From Paludibacteraceae bacterium (GTDB taxonomy: Bacteria; Bacteroidota; Bacteroidia; Bacteroidales; Paludibacteraceae): 39,223 nt of DNA. The notes beneath the pieces are model-generated. The model did no database searches and was not told the origin of the DNA. It worked only from the letters and a program-made list of their open reading frames with translations. Shown one piece after another: positions 24,885-32,483 of this stretch; within the stretch, counting starts at the first letter, position 1, and the number at the start of each line of letters is the position of its first letter. The position numbers and the translations under genes are program-made. Location: positions 1 to 39,223 of the forward strand of contig JAFSTO010000074.1 of NCBI GenBank assembly GCA_017450435.1. Direction: 5' to 3'.

Positions 24885-25492
24885 TGTTTGTGAATAATAT
24901 TCATACACATATATCTACGGGCAGAGACACCGCTTGTCGGTGTCTCCGCTTTTTCTTTGCTTTGCTGTTGGTATGTGTCCTCTTTTTTAGCTCTTGTGTT
25001 CGGCATGATAAGAAGTTAGCGGCAGATGCCGTTGACAATAGGGCTTCGATGCCTGTGCTTGATGCAAAGAACGTTACATCTCTGATATCTGATTCCGGCA
25101 TTGTTCGATATCGTATAACAACGCCATCTTGGCAGATATACGATAAGGCAACTCCGGCGTATTGGGAGTTCCCTAAAGGAGTTTATTTAGAGAAATTTAA
25201 CCCTGCTGACTTCACGGTTAATGCGTTCTTAGAGGCTGATTATGCCTACTATAATAAAGATGATGAGATGTGGCATCTGGTGGGCAATGTACACGCGTTA
25301 AACCTTGAAGGAGAGCGGTTTGATACACCTGAGCTGTGGTGGAGCCAGAAGGATAAGAAAGTGTTTTCTGACACGATTATTACAATCACTAAGTCTTCGT
25401 CTATAATAAAAGGTATCGGATTTGAGAGCAATCAGGAGATGACCAAATATTCTATTCGCAAACCGACAGGGACTATTCCTATTGAAGAGTAA
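24884..25492 (+). CDS. lptC: LPS export periplasmic protein LptC
   Basis: 202 residues starting within the stop of the TPR gene. A hydrophobic anchor with a Phe-Ser-Ser-Cys lipobox (about residues 24-38) is followed by the LptC beta-jellyroll: SDSGIVRYRITTPSW, YWEFPKGVYLEKF, ADYAYYNKDDEMWHLVGNV and the conserved LWWSQKDKKVFSD segment. LptC passes lipopolysaccharide from the LptBFG ABC transporter to LptA across the periplasm. The other lpt genes are not in the window. A very strong hairpin at 25502-25547 ends the transcript. Confidence 0.9.
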   Translation: MFVNNIHTHISTGRDTACRCLRFFFALLLVCVLFFSSCVRHDKKLAADAVDNRASMPVLDAKNVTSLISDSGIVRYRITTPSWQIYDKATPAYWEFPKGVYLEKFNPADFTVNAFLEADYAYYNKDDEMWHLVGNVHALNLEGERFDTPELWWSQKDKKVFSDTIITITKSSSIIKGIGFESNQEMTKYSIRKPTGTIPIEE

Positions 25493-25501
25493 ACATTAAA
25501 A

Positions 25502-25547
25502 CATAAACAATGATGAGCATCGTTTGTGATGCTCATCATTGTTTATG
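25502..25547. terminator. 20-bp perfect hairpin between convergent lptC and clpB
   Basis: The arms at 25502-25521 and 25528-25547 are exact reverse complements with a 6-nt loop (gtttgt). There is no T run longer than three beyond the stem, yet its position between two convergent genes suits a bidirectional terminator. Both gene ends lie within 10-80 bp. Confidence 0.75.
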
Positions 25548-25625
25548 GCATACCCCATTTATGTAAAGGCTTATATCCTTAATCGGCTGTCGGACCATTT
25601 GCGGTTTATATCCGACACCGGAACA

Positions 25626-27746
25626 TTACCTTTCGTTCTTAAAGACAAGTGCTCCTTCGTGTAGGTCAACAATAACCGCATTGTGGGTGTTAATCTTTCC
25701 TGCAATAATCTGCTTTGACAGTTCATTAAGTACGAGCCTTTGTAGTGCTCGTTTAACGGGTCGTGCACCAAACTGCGGGTCGTAACCCTCATGCGCAATA
25801 AACGAGATGGCATCATCGGTAAAGCGCAGGTCGATATCTTGCTGCATCAGCATCTTATGTATATTACCTATTTGCAGACTTACGATGTCGCGTATCTGGT
25901 CTTCATCAAGCGGTGTGAAGAGAATAGTCTCATCAATTCTGTTGAGGAACTCGGGGCGAATGGTTTGTCGTAGCAGTTCCATGACTTGTTCGCGTGTCGC
26001 GTCAAGACCTACACCTTTTTCTGTATTCTCCCGGATGAGTTGCGAACCGAGGTTGCTGGTGAGAATAATCAGTGTGTTCTTGAAATTAACCGTCCTGCCT
26101 TTGTTATCGGTCAGACGGCCATCATCCAGCACTTGTAGCAATACGTTGAACACGTCAGGGTGAGCTTTTTCTATCTCATCGAAAAGTACCACAGAGTAAG
26201 GTTTGTGTCGAATAGCTTCTGTCAGTTGTCCGCCCTCGTCGTAACCGACATATCCGGGAGGCGCACCAATCAGACGTGTGGCGCTGAACTTCTCTTGGTA
26301 CTCTGACATGTCAATACGTGTTATCATGTTCTCATCGTCGAACAGGTAGTCGGCAAGTGCTTTCGCCAGTTCGGTTTTTCCGACACCGGTTGTTCCGAGG
26401 AAGATGAACGAACCGATAGGTCGTTTAGGATCTTGCAATCCGGCACGTGAACGGCGAATGGCATCACTCACGGCTTGTATAGCTTCGTCCTGCCCGACAA
26501 CACGTTTGTGCAGTTCCTCTTCAAGGTGAAGGAGTTTGTCACGCTCAGACTGTTGCATCTTAGAGACGGGGATACCTGTCCAGCGGCTTACTACTTCTGC
26601 TATATCGTCAGCGTCAACTTCCTCTTTGATAAGGCTTTCTCCACCGAGTTGGTGCAGGGCGTCCTGAGCATGTTGTATCTTCTCTTCACACTCCTTCAGT
26701 TTGCTGTAGCGTATTTCTGCTACCTTGCCGTAGTCGCCTTCTCTTTCTGCAGTATCGGCTTCGTGGCGCAGTTGCTCCATACGCACTTTCTCGTCTTGGA
26801 TGGTCGCCATATAGCCCTTCTCTTTGTTCCACCTCTGTCGCATAGCGTCAGCTTGTTCTTTAAGGCTGCTGAGTTGATTGCTTAGCGAGTTGAGTTTCTC
26901 CTTGTCGCCTTCACGCCTGATAGCTTCGCGCTCAATCTCTATCTGCTTGATTTGTCGGTCAAGATTATCAAGTTCTTCAGGTACGGAGTCCACCTCCAAT
27001 CGCATCTTGGCAGCAGCTTCGTCAACGAGGTCAATAGCTTTGTCAGGAAGGAAGCGGTCAGAAATGTAACGTGTGGAAAGCTCGGCAGCGGCAATCAGGG
27101 CGTTATCCTTAATACGCACGTGGTGGTGGTTCTCGTAGCGCTCTTTCAAACCACGCAGGATGCTGATGGTAGCTGCCTCGTCCGGCTCGTCAACCATTAC
27201 AGTTTGGAACCGACGCTCAAGGGCTTTATCTTTCTCAAAGTATTTTTGATACTCCTGTAGCGTGGTGGCACCTATCGCGCGAAGGTCACCTCGTGCAAGG
27301 GCAGGTTTGAGGATGTTGGCGGCATCCATTGCACCGCTGGTCTGACCGGCACCAACAAGGGTGTGTATCTCATCGATGAACAAGATAATCTCGCCGGCTG
27401 CTTCTGTTACTTCGCTTATTACACCTTTCAAACGCTCTTCAAACTCACCTTGATACTTGGCGCCTGCTATCAAGGCACCCATGTCAAGAGAGTAAATCTG
27501 TTTTTGTTTCAGGTTTTCAGGTACATCGCCACGGATAATACGGTGTGCGAGACCTTCAGCAATGGCGGTCTTGCCGACACCGGGTTCGCCTATCAGCAGC
27601 GGGTTATTCTTCGTGCGCCGACTAAGAATCTGCAGAACACGGCGGATTTCTTCGTCACGACCGATGACGGGGTCTAATTTGCCGTTCTTGGCACGCTCGT
27701 TCAAATTGATGGCGTACTTGTTCAAATTTTCTGTCTTGTTGTTCAT
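25626..27746 (-). CDS. clpB: ClpB disaggregase lacking the N-terminal domain
   Basis: 706 residues against about 860 for full ClpB. The protein begins at the linker before the first ATPase domain ([20 protein letters not shown]). Walker A1 is GEPGVGKT (53-60) with Walker B1 ILFIDEIHT (Asp125-Glu126). The coiled-coil middle domain that binds DnaK is present (about 270-390). A second ATPase domain follows, with GTTGVGKT, the [13 protein letters not shown] pore loop and [11 protein letters not shown]. The missing part is the mobile N domain that helps bind substrate. Upstream there are only about 250 bp before a divergent gene, so the domain is not encoded nearby. It should still form a hexamer that rescues aggregated proteins with DnaK. 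E. coli makes a similar short form from an internal start. Confidence 0.95.
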   Translation of the reverse strand: MNNKTENLNKYAINLNERAKNGKLDPVIGRDEEIRRVLQILSRRTKNNPLLIGEPGVGKTAIAEGLAHRIIRGDVPENLKQKQIYSLDMGALIAGAKYQGEFEERLKGVISEVTEAAGEIILFIDEIHTLVGAGQTSGAMDAANILKPALARGDLRAIGATTLQEYQKYFEKDKALERRFQTVMVDEPDEAATISILRGLKERYENHHHVRIKDNALIAAAELSTRYISDRFLPDKAIDLVDEAAAKMRLEVDSVPEELDNLDRQIKQIEIEREAIRREGDKEKLNSLSNQLSSLKEQADAMRQRWNKEKGYMATIQDEKVRMEQLRHEADTAEREGDYGKVAEIRYSKLKECEEKIQHAQDALHQLGGESLIKEEVDADDIAEVVSRWTGIPVSKMQQSERDKLLHLEEELHKRVVGQDEAIQAVSDAIRRSRAGLQDPKRPIGSFIFLGTTGVGKTELAKALADYLFDDENMITRIDMSEYQEKFSATRLIGAPPGYVGYDEGGQLTEAIRHKPYSVVLFDEIEKAHPDVFNVLLQVLDDGRLTDNKGRTVNFKNTLIILTSNLGSQLIRENTEKGVGLDATREQVMELLRQTIRPEFLNRIDETILFTPLDEDQIRDIVSLQIGNIHKMLMQQDIDLRFTDDAISFIAHEGYDPQFGARPVKRALQRLVLNELSKQIIAGKINTHNAVIVDLHEGALVFKNER

Positions 27747-27835
27747 AGCACTATATTTTTAAAATTTATTTCATCTTGTTTCACACTTTCCGCAGTGTGT
27801 TTTGTACTCTCAAAATCACTTTCTGTGCCAAATAA

Positions 27836-27858
27836 CAGTTAACTGACAAAATGTCAGT
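27836..27858. promoter_or_regulatory. Overlapping palindromes between clpB and the porin operon
   Basis: CAGTTAACTG (27836-27845) overlaps ACTGACA-aaa-TGTCAGT (27842-27858, perfect 7-bp arms). They lie about 90 bp upstream of clpB and 39 bp before the -33 element of the porin promoter, so a regulator could act on either gene. I recognise no known binding consensus, and they do not look like a Fur box. Confidence 0.4.
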
Positions 27859-27896
27859 CGAGCATACATATATGTTATTTTACCAAAAAATAGGGA

Positions 27897-27927
27897 TTGT
27901 GTAATTGTTGCTAAATGAGTAACTTTG
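27897..27927 (+). promoter_or_regulatory. Bacteroidetes-type promoter of the porin-imelysin operon
   Basis: TTG (27897-27899) and TAACTTTG (27920-27927) are separated by 20 nt; the start codon follows 72 bp later at 28000. Confidence 0.7.
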
Positions 27928-27999
27928 TAATGAAATAAAAGTGGCAGATATGTGGTATAATTTATCCACTTATTTTAACTAACAGAAAAAAATATTATA

Positions 28000-29514
28000 A
28001 TGAAAAAAATACGGATTAGTTTGTTTTTTGTTTTGATTTTCAGCTATTCATCAGCATTGGCGCAGGATTCTCTTCGTGTCAGTGCTACTGATTGGCAAAA
28101 TCTCCTTCAGCGGATTGAACGTTTAGAGCAGTTGCGTGACTCAGTATCCCCAAATGTTATGATTTCTGATGAAAACAAACGTACACGGCTTGCTGAACCA
28201 CAGAGTGGGGATAGTCGCGAAGATAAGCGTACAAAGGTTTTTCAGAGAGAACAGAGTACAATGGATAATGCAGTTGAGCTCGGGCACGGCAGACATCGTT
28301 TGACCATAGGCGGATACGGGGAAGCTACAATGAAGCGTTGTTTTTACTCCAACAACTATCTTCGCTATACTTCGCCTGACAAGTACAAGAATGACCAATA
28401 CGGCGAGTTTGACTTACCGCATGTTGTCGTATATTTAGGTTATGACTTTGGAAAAGGGTGGAGTATGGGTTCGGAGATTGAGTTCGAGCATGGTGGAACG
28501 GAGTCAGCAGTAGAGATTGAGGAAGAGGAAGGTGGGGAGTACGAGAGTGAGGTTGAGCGTGGCGGAGAAGTGGCGTTAGAGCAGTTCTGGATTCAGAAAC
28601 GTTTTAATCGTTATGCAGTGCTTCGTGCCGGTATGATTATTGTGCCACTTGGCGGCACTAATGCCCACCATGAGCCTAACCGCTTCTTTGGAGTATATAG
28701 GCCTGAAGGTGATAACACTATTCTGCCGTGTACTTGGCACGACATTGGATTACAGTTTTCAGGAAGGTGGAGATGGCTTGCTTACACAGCTCAGTTTCTT
28801 CCAGGGTTGGAAAGTGACTTGTTTGGAGCGAAGAATTGGATACACTATGGCAGTGCATCGCCGTATGAGTTCAAACTTGCAAACACGTATGCAGGCTTAG
28901 GACGACTGGACTTCTTTCCGTTGAGCAACAGCGGGTCGGATGCTTTACGTATTTCGACAAGTCATTATGCCGGAACATCGTTCCATCAGAACCTTACACC
29001 TACAACAAATAGTAAGTATGACGGGGTGTTAGGTCTTATACATCTTCATTCCGTTGACTGGAACTACGCCGACCATCATGTTATTTTCCGCGGTGCGGCT
29101 ACTGTGGGACACCTGCATGATGCCGATATGATAAGCCAATTTAACAAACAGATGTCGAAAAATTCCGTCTCTAAACGCCAGAACGTGGCAGAGTGGGCTT
29201 ATTCTGCCGGCGCTGAGGTCGGGTATGAATTCTTCCATTTTAATAATGTGCTGCAGCAGTTGAACCAGCAGTTCTATCTGTGGGTTAGATATGATATATA
29301 TGACTCGCAGGCGAAGATTTTCGGCAATCGCAATTATTGGGCAGGACGGCAGAAGGTGTCATGCGGCTTTAACTATTTCCCACTACCGGAAATTGTTGTG
29401 AAAGGTGAATTCGGGTATGGCATATTGAACCAAAACCCATATACAGAAACTACGTATAAGAACGAGCCGTATATTGCTCTATCAATCAATTATAGCGGGT
29501 TCTTCAAACTGTAA
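28000..29514 (+). CDS. Outer-membrane porin with an acidic loop
   Basis: 504 residues. A signal peptide ends at about SSALAQD, followed by a short coiled-coil-like segment (LLQRIERLEQLRDS), as in trimeric porins. A barrel follows, starting HRLTIGGYGEATMKR and ending YIALSINYSGFFKL with a terminal aromatic-rich strand. Around residues 165-190 there is a Glu-rich loop (VEIEEEEGG then YESEVERGGE), unusual for a porin and suited to attract cations. It is the first gene of a set with imelysin (58 bp later), di-heme oxidoreductase and CcsBA, which suggests the porin admits a metal such as iron. Phosphate-selective porins are the nearest general type I can name. Confidence 0.8.
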   Translation: MKKIRISLFFVLIFSYSSALAQDSLRVSATDWQNLLQRIERLEQLRDSVSPNVMISDENKRTRLAEPQSGDSREDKRTKVFQREQSTMDNAVELGHGRHRLTIGGYGEATMKRCFYSNNYLRYTSPDKYKNDQYGEFDLPHVVVYLGYDFGKGWSMGSEIEFEHGGTESAVEIEEEEGGEYESEVERGGEVALEQFWIQKRFNRYAVLRAGMIIVPLGGTNAHHEPNRFFGVYRPEGDNTILPCTWHDIGLQFSGRWRWLAYTAQFLPGLESDLFGAKNWIHYGSASPYEFKLANTYAGLGRLDFFPLSNSGSDALRISTSHYAGTSFHQNLTPTTNSKYDGVLGLIHLHSVDWNYADHHVIFRGAATVGHLHDADMISQFNKQMSKNSVSKRQNVAEWAYSAGAEVGYEFFHFNNVLQQLNQQFYLWVRYDIYDSQAKIFGNRNYWAGRQKVSCGFNYFPLPEIVVKGEFGYGILNQNPYTETTYKNEPYIALSINYSGFFKL

Positions 29515-29571
29515 TTTCCGAGTGAAATGGTATATCATAAGTACATTTAATCATAAAAAATATACTACACT

Positions 29572-30750
29572 ATGAAGAAACTTTTTTCTTATGCTTGTGT
29601 GTTGGCAGTAGCCGCACTTGGCATGACCGCCTGCAATGGCGGCAACAACACGCCGGATACACCGGCAGACGCTAATGAAGAGGCGTACAAGAACATTATC
29701 ACCCCTTATGTTGACAACACCGTAATCGCTACCTATCGTTCGCTTGGTGATGCTACTGTGGAGTTGTATGAGGCTGTTGAGACTATGTTCGAACATTTTG
29801 AGAAAGGCTCTCTGACAGAGGCTGACATTAAAGCCGCTGCTGACGAGTGGGTTAAGGCTCGTCGTTATTGGGAGCTATCGGAGGCGTTCCTTTATGGTCC
29901 TGCCGGCGACTATAGTATCGACCCGCATATCGACTCGTGGCCGCTTGCTAAAGATGAGATGGACGCACTGCTCGGTGATGCAACGAGAATGCAGCGTATA
30001 GAGGAAGACGGAGCTGATTATGTGGGCAATTTCCTTGGTTACGGACTGCTCGGCTTCCACGCTATTGAGTATATGCTCTATGCGCCAGACAACGCTGATA
30101 AGAGCAATGTGCGTTACCACAGCACTGCTTATACTCGTCCGGAATTGGTATATACCCTTGCCGTTACAGAAGACCTGATGCTGCAAACGCTTGTGCTGGA
30201 AGCATCGTGGGCAGGAATAGACAACGTTTCGAAAGAGAAGAGAGAGCTGCTTGAGGAAGCGGAACTCGAAAACCGCGATTTTGCAGCCGGCTATGCTTCG
30301 CTAATGAAGAACGCTCAGGCTCCATACAGCACATACAAAGCTGCTGTTGAGGAACTGGTACAAGGCTGTATTGATATTGCAGATGAAGTGGGTAACACTA
30401 AGATAGGTACGCCTGCCAATGCTTCGTCAGAAGAGGACCGTAACTATATTGAGTCTCCGTATGCGTTGAACTCTATTGAGGATTTCCAGGACAATATCCG
30501 TTCTATTCAAAACGCTTATCTCGGAAGCAATGCCGGTGACGCATGTCTCTCAGATATTATCAAGCAGAGAAACGCTGACCTTGACGCTCGTTGCCGTGAG
30601 GCTTTGGAGAATTCCATCAAGGCTATCGCTGCTATTCCGGAGCCTTTTGCTGCTAACGCTAAATCATCGGAAGCACAGAATGCTGTGAAAGTGGTAGGGA
30701 CAGATCTTGTGGATGTATTGGAGGAAATATATACTGAAGTAGGAAAATAA
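29572..30750 (+). CDS. Imelysin family lipoprotein (IrpA-like)
   Basis: 392 residues. A lipoprotein signal ends in Met-Thr-Ala-Cys, followed by a low-complexity Asn/Thr/Pro/Asp linker. The domain has the imelysin signature Gly161-Phe-His163-Ala-Ile-Glu166 (GxHxxE) and two related four-helix halves; the second contains GYASLMKNAQAPYSTYKAAVEELVQG. Family members are linked to iron (and perhaps other metal) uptake; the old protease label is not well supported. It lies between the porin and the di-heme protein. Imelysin and CxxCH di-heme proteins often occur side by side in bacteria, which supports a shared task at the cell surface or in the periplasm. Confidence 0.93.
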   Translation: MKKLFSYACVLAVAALGMTACNGGNNTPDTPADANEEAYKNIITPYVDNTVIATYRSLGDATVELYEAVETMFEHFEKGSLTEADIKAAADEWVKARRYWELSEAFLYGPAGDYSIDPHIDSWPLAKDEMDALLGDATRMQRIEEDGADYVGNFLGYGLLGFHAIEYMLYAPDNADKSNVRYHSTAYTRPELVYTLAVTEDLMLQTLVLEASWAGIDNVSKEKRELLEEAELENRDFAAGYASLMKNAQAPYSTYKAAVEELVQGCIDIADEVGNTKIGTPANASSEEDRNYIESPYALNSIEDFQDNIRSIQNAYLGSNAGDACLSDIIKQRNADLDARCREALENSIKAIAAIPEPFAANAKSSEAQNAVKVVGTDLVDVLEEIYTEVGK

Positions 30751-30829
30751 GTTTTATTTAATAATCCAAAGCAAGGGTGCGGCACAATTATTGTTGCACT
30801 CTTGTGGAGGTTAATAACCATTAACTATT

Positions 30830-32482
30830 ATGTCTAAAAGATATTTGTTCTTATTGCTATCAGTTTTGCCGTTAGTGTTCTTCTCTTGCAAGACTACTGA
30901 ACCTACTGACGAGCCTACTGATGAGACGAAGACTTTACCGGCATGGTATTATGCCGGTGGTGAGTTGGGCACCTCTTATCTTTTTACGGCTAACGCCTTT
31001 GAGCAGCCTACAGCATCTGTTGAAAATGGTCACTGGATGGAGGCATTCAAACGTGGTGAAGCACTTTTTGAGAAACAGTTCGTGGCTAACCCAACGGGAA
31101 CACGTTCCGGTCTCGGGCCTGTATATGTGCGTGCATCGTGTATTCATTGCCACCCGGGTTATGGTCATGGCAAGTCGGTACAAGCCGGCACATATAACAC
31201 CACTGCAATTGGCAATGGTACACTGCTTGTTATCTACGACAAGACTACGGAAAACTATTGCACTTGGGTAGCAGGTATGCCTCAACTACATGCTGTTGCA
31301 CCCTTCAAGGCACCTTTGGACGAGTCGAAGATTCAAGTGGAGTGGATTGTTGCTAATGACGGTGCACTCAAGAGTCCGTTCCCTGCCGATGGTGAGGCAT
31401 TTGAACTTCGTTATCCTGAGGTGACGATGCCGGCAGATGCAGTGTACGGTTATGAGACCATCAACCCGTCCAACTACGGTGTGAAGCTTGAGAACACCAT
31501 CGGAATCTTCGGAACAGGCCTTACGGACGCTATCCCTGACGACTCTATTACAGCACAATGGGCTCGTGAAGAAGAAGCTTATAAGAAAGGATATCTGAAG
31601 AACTGGAAGAGCGAGTGGTTCGAGGGCGGACAATGGAAGACTTTCTACACCAATTCTCGTCAAGGTGACGGCACACCTTACGTGCGTCGATATACTTATG
31701 CCATGTCGCGTGGCCCGCTTCAGGATGCTGCCGGAGCTAATGCTATTTGGAACATTACTAACGTTACACGTTCCGACAGGCGTTATCACTACCTCGACTT
31801 GGCAGGTGTCAACTACGCTACCATCTCTTCAAAGGATCCTGAGGTACAGGCAGGTTTCCCGGATTATATTGAGAAGATTGACCCTGAGCACACACATGCA
31901 GAGTGGTTTACCGATGATGTTGAGGCAAATATCTACGCATATCTTACTTCTACTGATTTGCCTGTTGAGATGACGGATGATGAGTATAAGGACTTTATGG
32001 TGTGGCATCGTGGATTAGCTGTTCCGGCTGTGCGCGATATCCATGACAAAGACGTGCAGCGCGGTCGCGAGCTCTTTAATCAGATTGGTTGTGCACAGTG
32101 CCACCGTCCGTCATGGACCACAGGTCCGGACTACCTGCAAGACCCGAACAAGTTCTTCACTCGCAACAACGACCTGCCGCGTTATCCCTATCAGACCATC
32201 TGGCCTTATACCGACTTTGTTCAGCATAAGCTCTTTATGAAGAACGATATCCGCACCGGTTGGTGTCGTACCACTCCGCTTTGGGGACGCGGACTGCACC
32301 AAAAGTGTACGGGTGACGACAATGAGGCAAGACTGCATGACACTCGAGCTCGAAACGTCATCGAAGCAATCATGTGGCACGGATATAGCGAGGAGAGTGA
32401 TGCCTTCGATGCTACTAAACAATTCTACGAACTGCCGAAGGCGGATAGAGATGCCATCGTCAAGTTCGTGAACGCTATTTGA
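30830..32482 (+). CDS. Di-heme oxidoreductase lipoprotein (DUF1111 family)
   Basis: 550 residues with a lipobox (Phe-Phe-Ser-Cys) and a Thr/Asp/Glu/Pro-rich linker. Two heme c sites are visible: Cys104-Ile-His-Cys107-His108 and Cys421-Ala-Gln-Cys424-His425. The long inter-heme region contains FEFELRYPEV-like and GIFGTGLTDAIP segments typical of the family once called thiol oxidoreductase and now DHOR. Its heme attachment needs a cytochrome c maturation system, and the CcsBA gene starts one base after its stop. A redox step on iron during uptake is plausible from the imelysin neighbour, but the reaction is not established. Confidence 0.93.
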   Translation: MSKRYLFLLLSVLPLVFFSCKTTEPTDEPTDETKTLPAWYYAGGELGTSYLFTANAFEQPTASVENGHWMEAFKRGEALFEKQFVANPTGTRSGLGPVYVRASCIHCHPGYGHGKSVQAGTYNTTAIGNGTLLVIYDKTTENYCTWVAGMPQLHAVAPFKAPLDESKIQVEWIVANDGALKSPFPADGEAFELRYPEVTMPADAVYGYETINPSNYGVKLENTIGIFGTGLTDAIPDDSITAQWAREEEAYKKGYLKNWKSEWFEGGQWKTFYTNSRQGDGTPYVRRYTYAMSRGPLQDAAGANAIWNITNVTRSDRRYHYLDLAGVNYATISSKDPEVQAGFPDYIEKIDPEHTHAEWFTDDVEANIYAYLTSTDLPVEMTDDEYKDFMVWHRGLAVPAVRDIHDKDVQRGRELFNQIGCAQCHRPSWTTGPDYLQDPNKFFTRNNDLPRYPYQTIWPYTDFVQHKLFMKNDIRTGWCRTTPLWGRGLHQKCTGDDNEARLHDTRARNVIEAIMWHGYSEESDAFDATKQFYELPKADRDAIVKFVNAI

Positions 32483-32483
32483 T

